Assembly (NCBI GenBank): GCA_947652605.1
Contig: OX393577.1
Span: 20,277,466 to 20,341,465 of the forward strand
Source: Elmis aenea
Taxonomy: Eukaryota > Arthropoda > Insecta > Coleoptera > Elmidae
Direction of reading: 5' to 3'
DNA: 64,000 bases
Every line of letters starts with the position of its first letter. Position 1 is the first letter of the stretch. This document shows, piece by piece, positions 1-10,725 of this stretch. The position numbers were made by a program, and so were the translations under genes. The notes under the pieces were generated by a model. It was not told where the DNA came from, did not search any database, and worked only from the letters and a program-made list of their open reading frames with translations.

Positions 1-593
1 AAAAAAATGGAGAAATGAACAAGAAAATAAGCGAAAGGACAGAAAATGTAGGAAGAATATTTAACAGTTTAAGAAGAAACATTTTTGGAAATAGAGAAGT
101 CCCCAAAACGAACAAAAGTGGAAGTGGTCAAAAAGGTAGTAACTCCGTCACTTTTATACGAAACGTGAAAGTGAAACGTGAACACACAAATAAAAATAGT
201 AGCCGAGTGAATGCAGCAGAAATGAGATTTCTAAGAAAAATCCAAGGAAAAACCGAAAAATAGAATCAGAAACGAAACATATAGAGAACAATTAAAGATA
301 AAATCAGTTGAAACAAAAATTCAAGAAAGGCAGCTGAGGTGTTTGGGTCACATTTATAGGATGAAAGAAGAAAGGTTAACCAGATAAGCCTACGAAGCAA
401 GATCACAGGGAAAAAAATAGATGTAGACTGAGAAACACCTAGTAAGACGAAGTTAAAAAAGCAGCAACGGATAAAAACATCAAATGGAAAGACATAAAAA
501 AGCTAGCACAAGACAGAAAAACATGGAGAAAAGTCAGCACAACACAACTCAACAGTCCTACACCTAACAGTAGAAGGACTCATGACTAAATAA
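1..593 (+). pseudogene. 3' end of a non-LTR retrotransposon (LINE) ORF2
   Basis: This is the C-terminal tail of a LINE polyprotein, running in from beyond the left edge. The first open stretch (15-263) reads like the region after the reverse transcriptase: a KEISERT-like helix, then NAAEMRFLRKIQGKT. Interrupted frames follow, and the piece ends at STTQLNSPT and an ACTCATGACTAAATAA terminus. The same terminus recurs at 22258 and 41295, both on the minus strand, so this is a dispersed family. Stops and frameshifts make it inactive. The exact clade (CR1-, I- or RTE-like) is not resolved. Confidence 0.7.
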
Positions 594-1227
594 TAATTTT
601 ATCGATGTCATGAGCCTCTATGTAACAAAGCAAGTTAATATTTTTCAGAAACTGGGCACAATAAATATAATTTCATATTCGATTCTTAATAAGCAAGTAA
701 AACACACCTGTTTGCTAATTTAATCTACCTTATATAACTATTTAATGGTTTCCGAGATCCTTATGCTGTTCAAGATGAATGATGCACTCTGTTAACAAGC
801 TGTCTTTTTACAATACTTTTTTACTAAATTGATAAACTTTGGTGTCAAGTTACCCATGATTTTAATGAGACGTCCTTAAGTACGAATGACAGGAACATTT
901 TTCTATGTAGGCTTTTTTAAAAGCCCTAGACTTGTGTGTAAAAATAAGCTGTTGATTAATGAAGAACAAATCTTGTACTTATCCTATACGTGTGCCACAC
1001 GTGTTCTGAAACATTCTTAGCATACTACCATTGCTACCACGATGTTAACTAACTAAGAAATTATTGTAGTTGTACGTATCCTTTAACGCTTAATTTAGTT
1101 TTACGTGTACTGAAAATGTTTAACTTAATTTATTCGCATCTGTTGCGTCACCAAAACGATTCATTTAACGGAATAATTGCTTCTTGTTCTCTGTGAATCC
1201 TACGTTTTATCAAAATGCTACTGTATA
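594..1227. other. A+T-rich stretch, nothing recognised
   Basis: No convincing reading frame, inverted repeat or RNA gene was seen between the LINE tail and the next foldback element. Confidence 0.5.
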
Positions 1228-1991
1228 CAGCGTCATTATAAAAGTCTGCAACGATTTTTTTTTTATTATGAATTTCTCAAAAAATTATATATTAGATAAA
1301 ATTTAGTGCATGGTATAAACTTACATTAGGATTTAAAAAAAGTTAAATAAAAAGTCATAGGACACTAGATTCGAGTGATTTTTGTAATATTCGCCCTTAT
1401 TTTAAGAGACAAAATTTTTTTTTTGAAAAAGAGTTATTTGAAACTCAAAAATAGGGCTAGATTTTTACGGTCAATTTTTTTTTTGAATTTTTTAAGAAAT
1501 TTTAATATTTAAAAAGCCTGCAACAAGGAGAAAATATTTTTATTATGAATTTCTCAAAAAATTATGTATTTGATAATAGTTGGTGCATGGTCTAAGATTA
1601 ATTTTAAGATGAAAAAAAGTTTAATAAAAAGTCATGGAACACTAGATTTTAGCGATTTTTGATATACGTATTCGCAAAAATAAAGTGCTTAAAATTTCTT
1701 AAAAAATAAAAATTGGATTTGACCGTAAAAATTTAAATGTAGTCTTATTTTTAGATTATAAATAAGTCTTTCTCATAATTCTTTTTTGTATCTTCTAAAA
1801 TAACGACACTTTATTCTTGCAAATATTTCAAAAATCGCTAAAATCTAGTGTCCTATGACTTTTTATTTAACTTTTTTGTTATCTGTATATTAGTTTTAGA
1901 TCATGCACCAACTTTTATCAAGAATAAAATTTCCTGAGAAATCAATTGCAACAAATTTTTCCATTTGTTGCAGACTTTTTGAATGACGCTG
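1228..1991. mobile_element. Foldback element with CAGCGTCATT ends
   Basis: The left end reads CAGCGTCATT...AAGTCTGCAAC and the right end is its complement, both flanked by TATA (1224-1227 and 1992-1995). The arms extend inward and share AAAGTCATAGGACACTAGAT-type sequence in opposite orientation. No transposase frame is present. A second, left-damaged copy lies at about 31300-31938. The TA-type target site fits a mariner/Tc1-mobilised MITE, but the mobilising enzyme is inferred only. Confidence 0.75.
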
Positions 1992-2537
1992 TATATAGAT
2001 ATTTATTTAATGTATTATTAATTGTTTGATATAAATATTACTGCTTTTTTACAGCAATATTAGGTAAATTTTTACAGGAAGATAATCCAGAAAACTTTTT
2101 CTGACACTATTTATTTTCTAGTTCCAATATTTTTGTCTTGCGATTATAAATAACATTTTTAGTATTCTTTTGTTTTTTTGTTAGGCTCTGCTTTATGTAT
2201 GTATATGAGAATTTTGTGTAAAAAATATAAAAGCGGCTTATACGAACCCGCCTACTTTTATCATCTACAGCTAAGCATACTGCGGTTTCATGATATATTT
2301 CATTCCTAGACGACTTCTAAATTCCTCTCACCGTTCTTGTGCTGATAAATATGTGAACAAATTGCATCAGATGACAGTGTCGCTGCTCCGTAATGTAATT
2401 CCTTTCTATGACAGTCTTTTTATTATAACAACGACGACATTATATTTCGCTAGTCGTTTATAAGCAGTGTAAGTTCACATGGACTTTATCTATCCGTCAT
2501 AAATTATAATCCGCTGCATATTAGTGCTTTATAGTCA
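1992..2537. other. A+T-rich stretch, nothing recognised
   Basis: No supported gene or repeat boundary was seen here. Confidence 0.45.
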
Positions 2538-2831
2538 AATAAAAGTTAATGTATCATTTAAAATAAAAACTTTTTTTTTCATTTTATAATGCAAAATTAA
2601 ATTATGGATCAATCTCTATTAGCGTTTCCTATACCTATCTGCAATAATTTTCGAGTTATTAAGAATTTTAGATAAATTTAAGATACATTGCAACATTTTT
2701 CAATAGTAGGCCTTGGAAATGACAACAAACAATAATAATAACCAAAAATTACGACCATGTAGTAGTTTGAATAGAATGACGGGATAGTGGTCCTTAGGTT
2801 TATAAAGAAAACTCTTTACATCAGCTAAATA

Positions 2832-2860
2832 TTTCGGATCTTTATTTGATCCTTCATCGG
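2832..2860 (-). ncRNA. Hammerhead-ribozyme-like core, left arm
   Basis: This is the mirror copy of the core at 3434-3462: CCGATGA, one extra A, stem GGATC/GATCC, then GAAA. The first box has C where canonical hammerheads have U (CUGANGA), which would be expected to weaken or abolish cleavage. Confidence 0.4.
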
Positions 2861-3433
2861 TAGCTATAAACAAAATACAAAAAGTCCTTAGAATTATAAT
2901 TTAAGTCTAATAAGGTGCTACTCACCGATGAGCGAGGATGTTTGAAAGCAACAAACAGGTGAACATTAAAAATTTTTTCTCGAAGATGAATGGTTGCCAC
3001 GCTATAATGAATCTGTTTTAATCTAAATTAATTATGTTAACTGTTTGGAACGTGCCGTTGTAAACTTTTATTATGTTCAACATCATCCTTCGTACATTTT
3101 ATTTATTGGATGTTGATCTATCCTAGGGATATAGTGACAAATTTTCAACGAATCCACATGTTGATTTTCTCTTTATAGCTTCAATTTTCAATTTTTCAAA
3201 TTTTAATTTATTTTTATTCAAGAGAAAACACATGTGTCGACGATTAATAATTCAAGCAATTTTATGAAGCATTTTAATGAAGTATTCCATCAATTTTAAC
3301 CATTTCATCTTCGAGAAAATTTTTTTAATGTTCACCTGTTTGTTGCTTTCAAACATCCTCGCTCATCGGTGAGTAGCACCTTATTAGACTTAAATTATAA
3401 TTCTAAGGACTTTTTGTATTTTGTTTATAGCTA

Positions 3434-3462
3434 CCGATGAAGGATCAAATAAAGATCCGAAA
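3434..3462 (+). ncRNA. Hammerhead-ribozyme-like core, right arm
   Basis: The order is CCGATGA, A, GGATC, a 7-base loop, GATCC, GAAA, then ATATT-TAGCT-GATGT, which can pair as stem III with G-U wobbles, followed by A, giving a GUA cleavage triplet. Apart from the C for U in the first box and the extra A before stem II, this is the type I hammerhead layout. Compare the sites at 5436, 35539 and 58335. Confidence 0.45.
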
Positions 3463-3581
3463 TATTTAGCTGATGTAAAGAGTTTTCTTTATAAACCTAA
3501 GGACCACTATCCCGTCATTCTATTCAAAATAATAATAACTGTCAACTACTTTTATAGCGTTTGTCTGTAGTGTTCATGAAA

Positions 3582-3960
3582 ATGGAAAATCAAGAGTATT
3601 CAAACACGAATATTTTGAACTTATTTTATATTCTTGGAGAATGTCACAAGATTATTGAAAGAACTTGCCGTGTGTTCAATGAGATGTATCCTCATTTTAC
3701 TGTAATGAAGAGACAAAAATTTCAATAAATAGAATCAAATTTTTTGCAATTTTAAAAAGTGAAATTGCTAGTAATCGACCTAAGCGTGTGACAAATAATG
3801 AAACTAATGCAGTTAACATCCTGGGATATTTTAATGCCTATCTTCAGCGGTCAGTTCGATCGGCAGCGCAAGACTTGGGTTTAAGATACTATGCTGCACA
3901 AGCTACGTTAAAAATGCACAACTCTTCGTTCGCACATTCAACAATCTTCTGATATTGTCC
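3582..3960 (+). pseudogene. Transposase N-terminal helix-turn-helix fragment (mariner superfamily)
   Basis: The frame opens with MENQEYSNTNIL and continues with ECHKIIERTCRVFNEMYP, then after a break NRPKRVTNNETNAVNILGYF and SVRSAARDLGLRYYAAQATL. This layout matches the N-terminal DNA-binding region of the mariner-like transposases often annotated DUF4817/Tc3-like in insects. At least one stop and one frame change occur, and no DDE catalytic domain follows. A sister copy lies on the minus strand at 27783-28170. Confidence 0.6.
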
Positions 3961-4146
3961 ATGAATGTAAAATAAATTCAAAATATTCGTGTTTAAATCA
4001 GGGATGGAATAACGTTTTAAATCGTTACGTTATTGTATAACGTTATTTATTATTTGTTTTCGTTACATAACGTTATAAATAACATTAAAAAAATGAATCG
4101 TTATGTTATATAACGTTATATAACGTTACATAAATTGATATATGTA

Positions 4147-5119
4147 CAGCGTGTTTCTTAATTAATGCGAAAAAATTCGGGAGGTGATTTCTTATCGAAA
4201 ATTTTTTCCTTTCACCCCCTAATTGGATCGGTAAAATTAGGTTTTTATTTTATTTCTCAAATTTGGATAAATGTAGGAAAATGATATTTGGTATGTTTTG
4301 TAGGTACTTATTTTTAAGGTTTTCCATAGTAATATTTTTAATCATCTCCCACCTTCACAGGAGGCTGAAAAGTGCGACCTTTGTTGGTTTTTTAATCAGA
4401 ACTCTTTGGTGGGTTGAAATTTTGCAATTTAATTTTTTTTTTCTAAAGTTTGATTTATTAAGATTTTTTTTTAAATTTTTTTTCCTCGTAATATCTACAG
4501 TTTTTGAACGAAAAATGAAATGAGTGAACATGTTGTTTATGTTCATATTGGATAGAATTGACGGGCGTTTTAGCGATGTCGCCGCGTAAACGTCAAAATG
4601 AATTACATCCGTCAATTCTACCCAATATGAACATAAACAAACCACAATAACCACCAAAATAAATCGTTTTATATTGGAATATTTGATGGTTCATGTTCAC
4701 TCATATAATTTTTTACTCAAAAACTGTAGGTTTTACGAGAAAAATTAAACAATAAAAAAAAATCTTAATAAATCAAGTGTTCAAAAAAAACATTAAATTG
4801 CAAAATTTTAACCCACCAAAGAGTTCTAATTAAAAAAAACAACAGGGGTCGCACTTTAGCTCCCTGTGAAGGTGGGAGATGATTGATATTATTACTATGG
4901 GAAACCTTTTAATAAATACAAAACATCTACTGAATATCATTCTCCTACATTTATCCAAATTTGAGAAATAAAATAAAAACTTAATTTTACCGATCCAATT
5001 AGGGGGGTGTAACTCCGAAAGGAGACGTCTAAGGAAAAAAATGTATATCAAAGACCCCCTTTAATTTTCTACAAGGAATGACATCCCGAATTTTTTCGCA
5101 TTATTTAAGAAACATCCTG
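4147..5119. mobile_element. Foldback element, CAGCGTGTTTCTTAA ends
   Basis: Long inverted arms include AATTGGATCGGTAAAATTA and CTCCCACCTTCACAG blocks in opposite orientation, flanked by TA. A second palindrome of about 200 bp (4505-4715), with TGTTTATGTTCATATTGG arms, occupies its centre. The family recurs at 12383-13145. No coding capacity was seen; the open frames here are by-products of the palindrome. Confidence 0.75.
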
Positions 5120-5169
5120 TATAACAAAAGTGACATCCACCTTTAGATTGATGATACCATCATATATAT

Positions 5170-5515
5170 TATTATGTTCTATTTTTTCAACTTTAATTAT
5201 CAACTTTACTTCAACTTGGTTTATCAACAACTAAATTTTCAAATTTTCAATTTATACGAATTTTACAAATGTGACCTATTATCTATTTAAATTAAACTTT
5301 ATAATGATGTTAATCGGCGATTGCTTTCTATCAACCTCGCTTTTTGGTGAGTACTATTATGAACATTTAACACCAATTGTTTTTTTCTTTGCTTCAATCT
5401 AATTCTAAGCTAATACCGATGTAAATTTCAGGCTACTGATGAAGAGTAAATAAACCACTCGAAATATTTAGCTAATTTAAAGAGTATTCTTTAGAGACCC
5501 CTTGACCATTATCCT
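5170..5515 (+). mobile_element. Retroelement tail related to the 2743-3527 arms
   Basis: Blocks TCAACCTCGCTTTTTGGTGAG, GATGAAGAGTAAATAAACC and CGAAATATTTAGCTAATTTAA parallel the arms of the inverted dimer in the same order. The copy is single and diverged, and sits in the right part of the hAT MITE. It ends near GACCATTATCCTC. It carries a hammerhead-like core at 5436-5464. Confidence 0.5.
5436..5464 (+). ncRNA. Hammerhead-ribozyme-like core
   Basis: Perfect CTGATGA, one extra A, GAGT, a 9-base loop, ACTC, then GAAA. Both conserved boxes are intact. Stem II has different bases from the sites at 3434, 35539 and 58335 but is still fully paired. The stem III region (ATATTTAGCTAATTTA) pairs only weakly in this copy. 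Confidence 0.5.
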
Positions 5516-6126
5516 CTGAAATTATTTTTGGGATCTGTCAATGTAAATTTTGAAAATAGTACAAAATTACGTTGAGGTACTGTATTTTCATTTTAATTTC
5601 TAAAATATAGAAAAAATATATCTTCTGAAAATAAAAAGATCGCCATATAAAAATGTAATTTATAGAGAATAACGATACAAAATAACTTTTAATGAAACGT
5701 TATCGGTTATTATAATGTTATATAACGTTATTAAAATATCGTTACGTTATTGTATTAAAACTTATAATTGAATCGTTATTATAACGTTATCGGGTATCGT
5801 TACGTTACGTTTTCCATCCCTGGTTTAAATACTATTTTCCATTTTCATGAACACTACAGACAAACGCGATAAAAGTGGTTGACAGTTATTAATATTGGCA
5901 TTTGTTGACTACTATTTAAAAATGTTTCAATTTCTCTCAACTTTATCAAAAATTCTTAATAACTCGAAAATTATTGCAGATAGGTATAGTTAACGATAAT
6001 ACAGATTGATGCATAATACAATTTTGTATTATAAAATGAAAAAAAAAAGTTGGTTATTGTATTTCAAATAAACGAGTTTTACTGGTCTGAAGTTGTGTTA
6101 AAAGGAAATTAGATTTTGGACACCCT

Positions 6127-6545
6127 GTAAGCAATGCATCGATTGTAAAAATTCCAGCATGAACTTCAAGGTTTCTTCTATGCAGTCTGAACTTAAAGGT
6201 TTTCTCTTTAAAAATAACGGCGGTAGATAATATTAAGCATCACGATGAAAATCAAAAATTTTCAAAAAAGTCCAAAAATCCAAAAAACGACTGCACTTAG
6301 GTATAGAGCATACTATCAAAAGTCACTCTAATATAACGTGTTAAATCAAAAAATGCAATAAAAAGTAGACCATTGTATTTGAAATAAGAAAGTAGACGTC
6401 AGCTTCCGGTATATCCGGAAGTGTCGCCATCTTGAAAATATTTTCAATTAACAGATCAGATGCCAAATCATAACCAAAATTTCAGATCATTCCCCATTTT
6501 CATTCTTCATATCTTTTTAAGTCCCGGTCTCAATCAATCACCCTG
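6127..6545. mobile_element. Right arm of the outer foldback element
   Basis: This matches the right arm of the complete element at 26462-28788, ending GACCGG-type sequence then CACCCTG and TA. It includes the CTTCCGGTATATCCGGAAG palindrome and the CACGATGAAAATCAAAA block. The left arm is missing here. Confidence 0.65.
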
Positions 6546-7799
6546 TATAATGTTAAATGTTACTGAAGAATTATTAGATTTGGTAAGGATGAAAGTAACT
6601 AAAACAGCTGAGAATCTCTATTTTGTATTAAAAACTTATATAGAAACAAAAAATGAGGAAATCGCTTATATTGAAAATTTATGCACGAAAAAAAATCTGT
6701 TTCAAAATTTCTCCGAACCCTTCACACAGAAGAATTTCCATATCCACTAGAAAGTGATGCGAACTGTTATTCTTTCATAAAATTTGCAATTGACTTTTTG
6801 GCTTAAAAGGTTGTACGGGCCTGTTTTAGATAATGACTGGCTTGAAGTTTAAAAGAACAATTCCAAAAATCATTTGATCAAAGAAACATCCATATAAAAA
6901 TTTTAAAATCCCTTATTTTGGTCTACGTCTACGTTCTATCAATGTCACATTTTTAATGGATACAATTTTAATTAATATCATATGAGGCTTGAAACAATGA
7001 TTACGTAAAATTTTATTGTTGAGGTCACTTAGCGATGTCCATTAATTTTATGTTTGTCGTAAAATTTTATGAAGAGGAGTTAATATTATGAACAAGTGCA
7101 TCGTTTTGAAAGGCGATTTTCCTTTATTTGATAACAACCGCAAGCATATATTACACATTCCGAATAAACTTTTATGATGTCAGACTTCCTACATTCCTCG
7201 GCTATGTCAAACGACAGTTAGGCGATTACTTAAATAGCGAATTTTACGATTTTTGCTTTACGATTTGTATGCATAAGGTTTTACGACTTGAAAAGCCCTT
7301 AACCGTATTTTAAATGCCATATATGTTAAAATTTGCACCAACACTTTGCTTAGTTATGGTCAAAAGCGAGAACCGGTAAATTCAATAATTGTTTAGAAGT
7401 TTCAATAATTTTCATTTTCCCTTTAAAAACTGTGTGTAGGTAAATGCTGTTAATCAAAAAAATACTATTGACTTCTCTTTAAAGTTAATTGCGATAAACG
7501 AGAATTATTTCACAGATTAATAAAAATTAAAGTTAAGGCAGGCAAACACCGATTTTCCGGCAAGTGATGATCTTAAATCTCCTTTAGTCCGGTTTAAATT
7601 ACGAGAGGGAATTTGACATTTCCGGAGCGGCCACATATGGCACTTGTTGGCGGTGATAACTGATAACGCAATTTTGTCAAATTTTCCACTTATTCTGCCC
7701 TAATTTAACTTTTAATGACTTTACGATTGATCCGGCATAGTGGTTAATCCGGTAAGGCTTTGGAACCAAGAGCGTCGTAAAATCATTGTTGTACCTGTA
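6546..7799. other. Nothing recognised
   Basis: Short open frames (6460-6750, 7128-7313) have no family resemblance I can name and A+T-driven composition. No RNA gene or clear repeat end was seen. Confidence 0.45.
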
Positions 7800-8320
7800 T
7801 TACCGATATTCTTTCCGGGCGTGTCCGCAACATTCTTCGCCCACAATTCTTCGCCTGCACAATTCTTCGCCGCCACAATTCTTCGCTGCCACAACTTTTC
7901 GCCGCATATCAAAAATTTTGTTTGTAAATGTGATTGTTTTTATTTATAACGTAATTTTTACAGATTATTTTACATTAGGTTAGGTCAGGTCAGGTTAGGT
8001 TAATTTAATTTTTATTTATCCTATAATAACATTAAGATTAAAAATCACAACATACGCTATTTATGTAACAATTTTTAAACATAATATTAAAAGAAGAAAT
8101 AATAATCTACAAGAAACAACTTTAGGCTAATGTAAAATAATCTGTAAAAATTACGTTATCAATAAAAACAATCACATTTACAAATAAAATTTGTGATATG
8201 CTTGTATGCGGCGAAAAATTGTGGCGGCGAAGAATTGTGGCGGCGAAGAATTGTGTAGGCGAAGAAATGTGGGCGAAGAATTGTGGATGCGAAAAATTGT
8301 GGGCGAAGAATATTCCTAGA
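7800..8320. repeat. Foldback with CACAATTCTTCGCCG tandem arms
   Basis: The two arms (about 7812-7974 and 8126-8310) are inverted copies. Each starts with four to six tandem units of about 15 bp around TTCGCCGCCACAA, then a shared block AAATGTGATTGTTTTTAT. Between them lies a TTAGG/TCAGG-like array (7975-8001). The open frames on both strands are by-products of the tandem units. Confidence 0.65.
7975..8001 (+). repeat. Short TTAGG/TCAGG-like array
   Basis: About five pentamers alternate TTAGG and TCAGG. These resemble insect telomere units, but the array is only 27 bp long and lies in the loop of a foldback element, so a transposon origin is more likely. Confidence 0.4.
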
Positions 8321-9026
8321 CTGCCTTCCGGAACATCATGTATAAATACAAAATTAGATGATAAAGAATTCAAATTTTAGTCAAAAATCGATTTTGAAAA
8401 TTCCATCTATTTATCTTTAAATTTTGATTTTTAAAAGAGTTTATTTTTTAAGCAAAATGTTATTTGATGTATTTTTTTAGTTTTTAACCTCAAAGAGCTA
8501 TGATTTTTATTTGAGCTTTGTCATTGAACACGGTCAAGTATTTTTAAATAACAGATTTAGCTCGAATCCGAAGTGTTAATATGAACGAACCACATATTTC
8601 ACGAACAAGCGGTTTCTAGGAACAACAATATTAACGACACATTTGGGAAATCTAAAACTATAACAGGATGGTGTGAAAAACAGACGGTCTGAAAATTTCC
8701 GATAAACTTGTTTATTTTGTTGATAGCGGCGAACGCTACACTTTATTTGCTGCATACCATTTTAAAAATAGGGCAAATGGATTTTAAAATCAACAAAAAC
8801 AGCTTGTTAATAAATAAATAAGACCACTGGAAGAGTAGATTAATAATTTGCGTAAAATTAATTTAAAAAGTAAATTTCCCTTTTTTTATGTTACACTTTA
8901 AAGTTAAAGCACTGTTTTTCAATCTGTGTGTAGCGACATACTAGAGTGCCGCGTGCATGCTCCAGGTGTGTCGCGGAAAATAAAATAAAAAATAAATAAA
9001 CAGTTTTTGCAAGTATGCTTTGTTTG
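8321..9026. other. Nothing recognised
   Basis: A+T-rich, with no coding signal beyond short chance frames. Confidence 0.4.
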
Positions 9027-9655
9027 AGGACTAGTTTAAACATAGGGATCTCGCTGTATTATAATAACTAGAGTATAGGTTTAAACATTGCAAAGTTGCT
9101 AAATTCCAGTGCTTATTAATAATCTAAAAAGAAATCTTGGAAAACGTCTACAACACCTTTGGAGTATGAAGTGTCAAATGTGTAAAACATTGCCTAAGCA
9201 ACGTTTAAAGCCAAATCGCGTGGTAGTCACTAATTATTTTTTAAAACGATTCGTTTTTTTTTATCAATGTAGATGTAAAATACCATATGTATGATACAAC
9301 AATAAATTTAGAAAAAACTCTATTTGATTATGTAAATAAACAGTTGCGCGCCTTAGAAAATATAAAGTTGGTTGTCATGGCACAAGAAAGGTTTGACCTA
9401 AAACAAAATTGTGATTACCATTCGATTCGGCTTAAAAAGTTGCTTAGGATATTTTTTATACCCCAAATGAGTTATAGACGATTTTCCAACATCATATTTA
9501 AAGGTTTTTCCCAATTTTTTGGATACCGTTTGGGATATTTTTAATGTCTCTTTGGATTATTAATGAACATCGAATTTAGCAACTTTGCCAAATTTAAACC
9601 TAAACTCTAGCTATTACAATAAGCGAGATCCCCATGCTTAAACTCGAATTTGTCC
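9027..9655. mobile_element. Foldback element ending GAATTTGTCCTGTAT
   Basis: Arms of about 140 bp at 9027-9170 and 9500-9645 share GGGATCTCGCT, TAGGTTTAAA and GCAAAGTTGCTAAATTC in opposite orientation. The right terminus AAGCGAGATCCCCATGC...GAATTTG resembles the ends at 25745-25787 and 61720-61761. No transposase was seen. Confidence 0.6.
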
Positions 9656-9665
9656 TGTATATAGA

Positions 9666-10725
9666 TAGGGTGGTCCAATTTTTGTAGCAGGTTTTTAACA
9701 GTCGATACAAAAACTTATTTTAAAGCGAATATTCTATAAATATCAACATTGGTCCGTAAACGCTGCATTTTAAAGGTACAGGGTGTTAAAATTTTCGAAA
9801 AAATATTTATAATTTTAAACCGTTTCCCCACCAGTAGATATATTTAAACCAAATTTGGTATAAAGCACCTTCCTACAGGTTACCATATTCGGTGAGAATG
9901 TTAAGTCCCACAACCAACCAGTGACGGAGTTGTGGGGGTTCAGTTTCAATAAATTTCATAAAAAAATAGTACGGCCCTGTTCAAAATCAAACTTGAACTT
10001 ATTTTTAGTATAACAATTTATTTTAAACAAAAAGTGTCTCTTGACTTTTCTTCGTATCTATCACCGTTTGAGGCAAGATTTCATTTATTTTACTATTCTT
10101 GCGAAAAATGTGCTTAAAGTTCGATCTAAAAATATTGCGAAAAAAAGAAAATTGTAAATTTTAGGGTAAATGCTTATTAATTGTTAATTTAACGGAACTT
10201 CTTCTCTCATTATTAGCATGTTCTGTTATTAAAAATTGCAAAAATCGGTAATTAGCGATATTTTTAGATCGAACTTATGAGCACATTTTTCGCAAGAATA
10301 GTAAAATAAATCAAATTTTGCGCCAAACGGTAATAGATATGAAGAAAACTCAAGAAACACTTTTTGTTTAAAATAAAATGTTCTAGCCAAAAACAAGTTT
10401 GAGTTTGATTTTGAACAGGGCCGTACTAGTTTTTTATAAAATTTATTGAAACTGAACTCCCACAACTCCGCCACTGGTTGCTTGTGGGACTTGAAATTTT
10501 TACCGATTGTGGTAACCTGTAAGGTGGTGCTGTATACCAAATTTGGTTTAAATATATCTACTGGTTCGGAAACGGTTAAACATTATCGATATTTTTCGAA
10601 AATTTCAACACCCGGTGTCTTTAAAATGAAGCGTTTATGCACCCATGTTGATACGGAATATTCGCTTTAAAATAAGTTTTTGTATCGACTGTTAAAGTTC
10701 TACTACAAAAAAGTGGACCACCCTG
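9666..10725. mobile_element. Foldback element, AGGGTGGTCCA ends, arms about 470 bp
   Basis: The left arm (9666-10137) and right arm (10250-10725) are inverted copies with a loop of about 110 bp. Shared blocks include ACTTATTTTAAAGCGAATATTC and TTTGAACAGGGCCGTACTA in complement. The ends are GGGTGGTCC and GGACCACCCTG. The arms have diverged by scattered substitutions and small indels, so they are not a recent inversion. No coding capacity. Confidence 0.75.

Larger units (their letters stand above)
2743..3527. mobile_element. Inverted-dimer retroelement with hammerhead-like cores
   Basis: Two arms of roughly 230 bp, at about 2766-3000 and 3290-3527, are near-perfect inverted copies around a central region of about 290 bp. 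The insertion lies in a mariner remnant and is flanked by a 12-bp direct repeat, AATAATAATAAC (2731-2742 and 3528-3539). A long, variable target duplication points to target-primed retrotransposition rather than a mariner MITE. Each arm carries a hammerhead-like core. A related single copy precedes 5515. A Penelope-like or other hammerhead-carrying non-autonomous element is my best guess, unproven. Confidence 0.6.
3999..5822. mobile_element. hAT-type MITE, CAGGGATGGAA ends
   Basis: Ends are CAGGGATGGAATAACG on the left and the complement of CAGGGATGGAAAACGTAACG on the right, flanked by a perfect 8-bp target duplication GTTTAAAT (3991-3998 and 5823-5830). The 8-bp duplication with CAGGG ends is the hAT signature. 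No transposase is encoded. The subterminal parts are rich in AACGTTAT/CGTTACGTTA motifs, typical of hAT transposase-binding repeats. It carries the foldback at 4147-5119 and the retroelement tail ending near 5515. Confidence 0.85.
2538..6126 (+). mobile_element. Decayed mariner-related element, twice interrupted
   Basis: The three pieces 2538-2742, 3540-3998 and 5823-6126 join into one element resembling the core at 26880-28371. The right end reads TTTGGACACCCTG followed by TA; the matching left end is lost. Two later insertions break it: the inverted dimer at 2743-3527 and the hAT MITE at 3999-5822, each with a clean target duplication. Both halves carry inverted copies of a block containing TTTCGAGTTATTAAGAAT-like sequence, so the element itself was palindromic. 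It carries only the start of a transposase frame. Confidence 0.65.

Noticed and set aside
7975..8001. Telomeric TTAGG repeat
   Set aside because: Only about five mixed pentamers within a transposon loop; no real telomere or interstitial array.
7721..8380. Overlapping frames with FFAHNFSHPQFFA-like repeats on both strands
   Set aside because: They come from 15-bp tandem units in the arms of a foldback element, readable in several frames and both strands.
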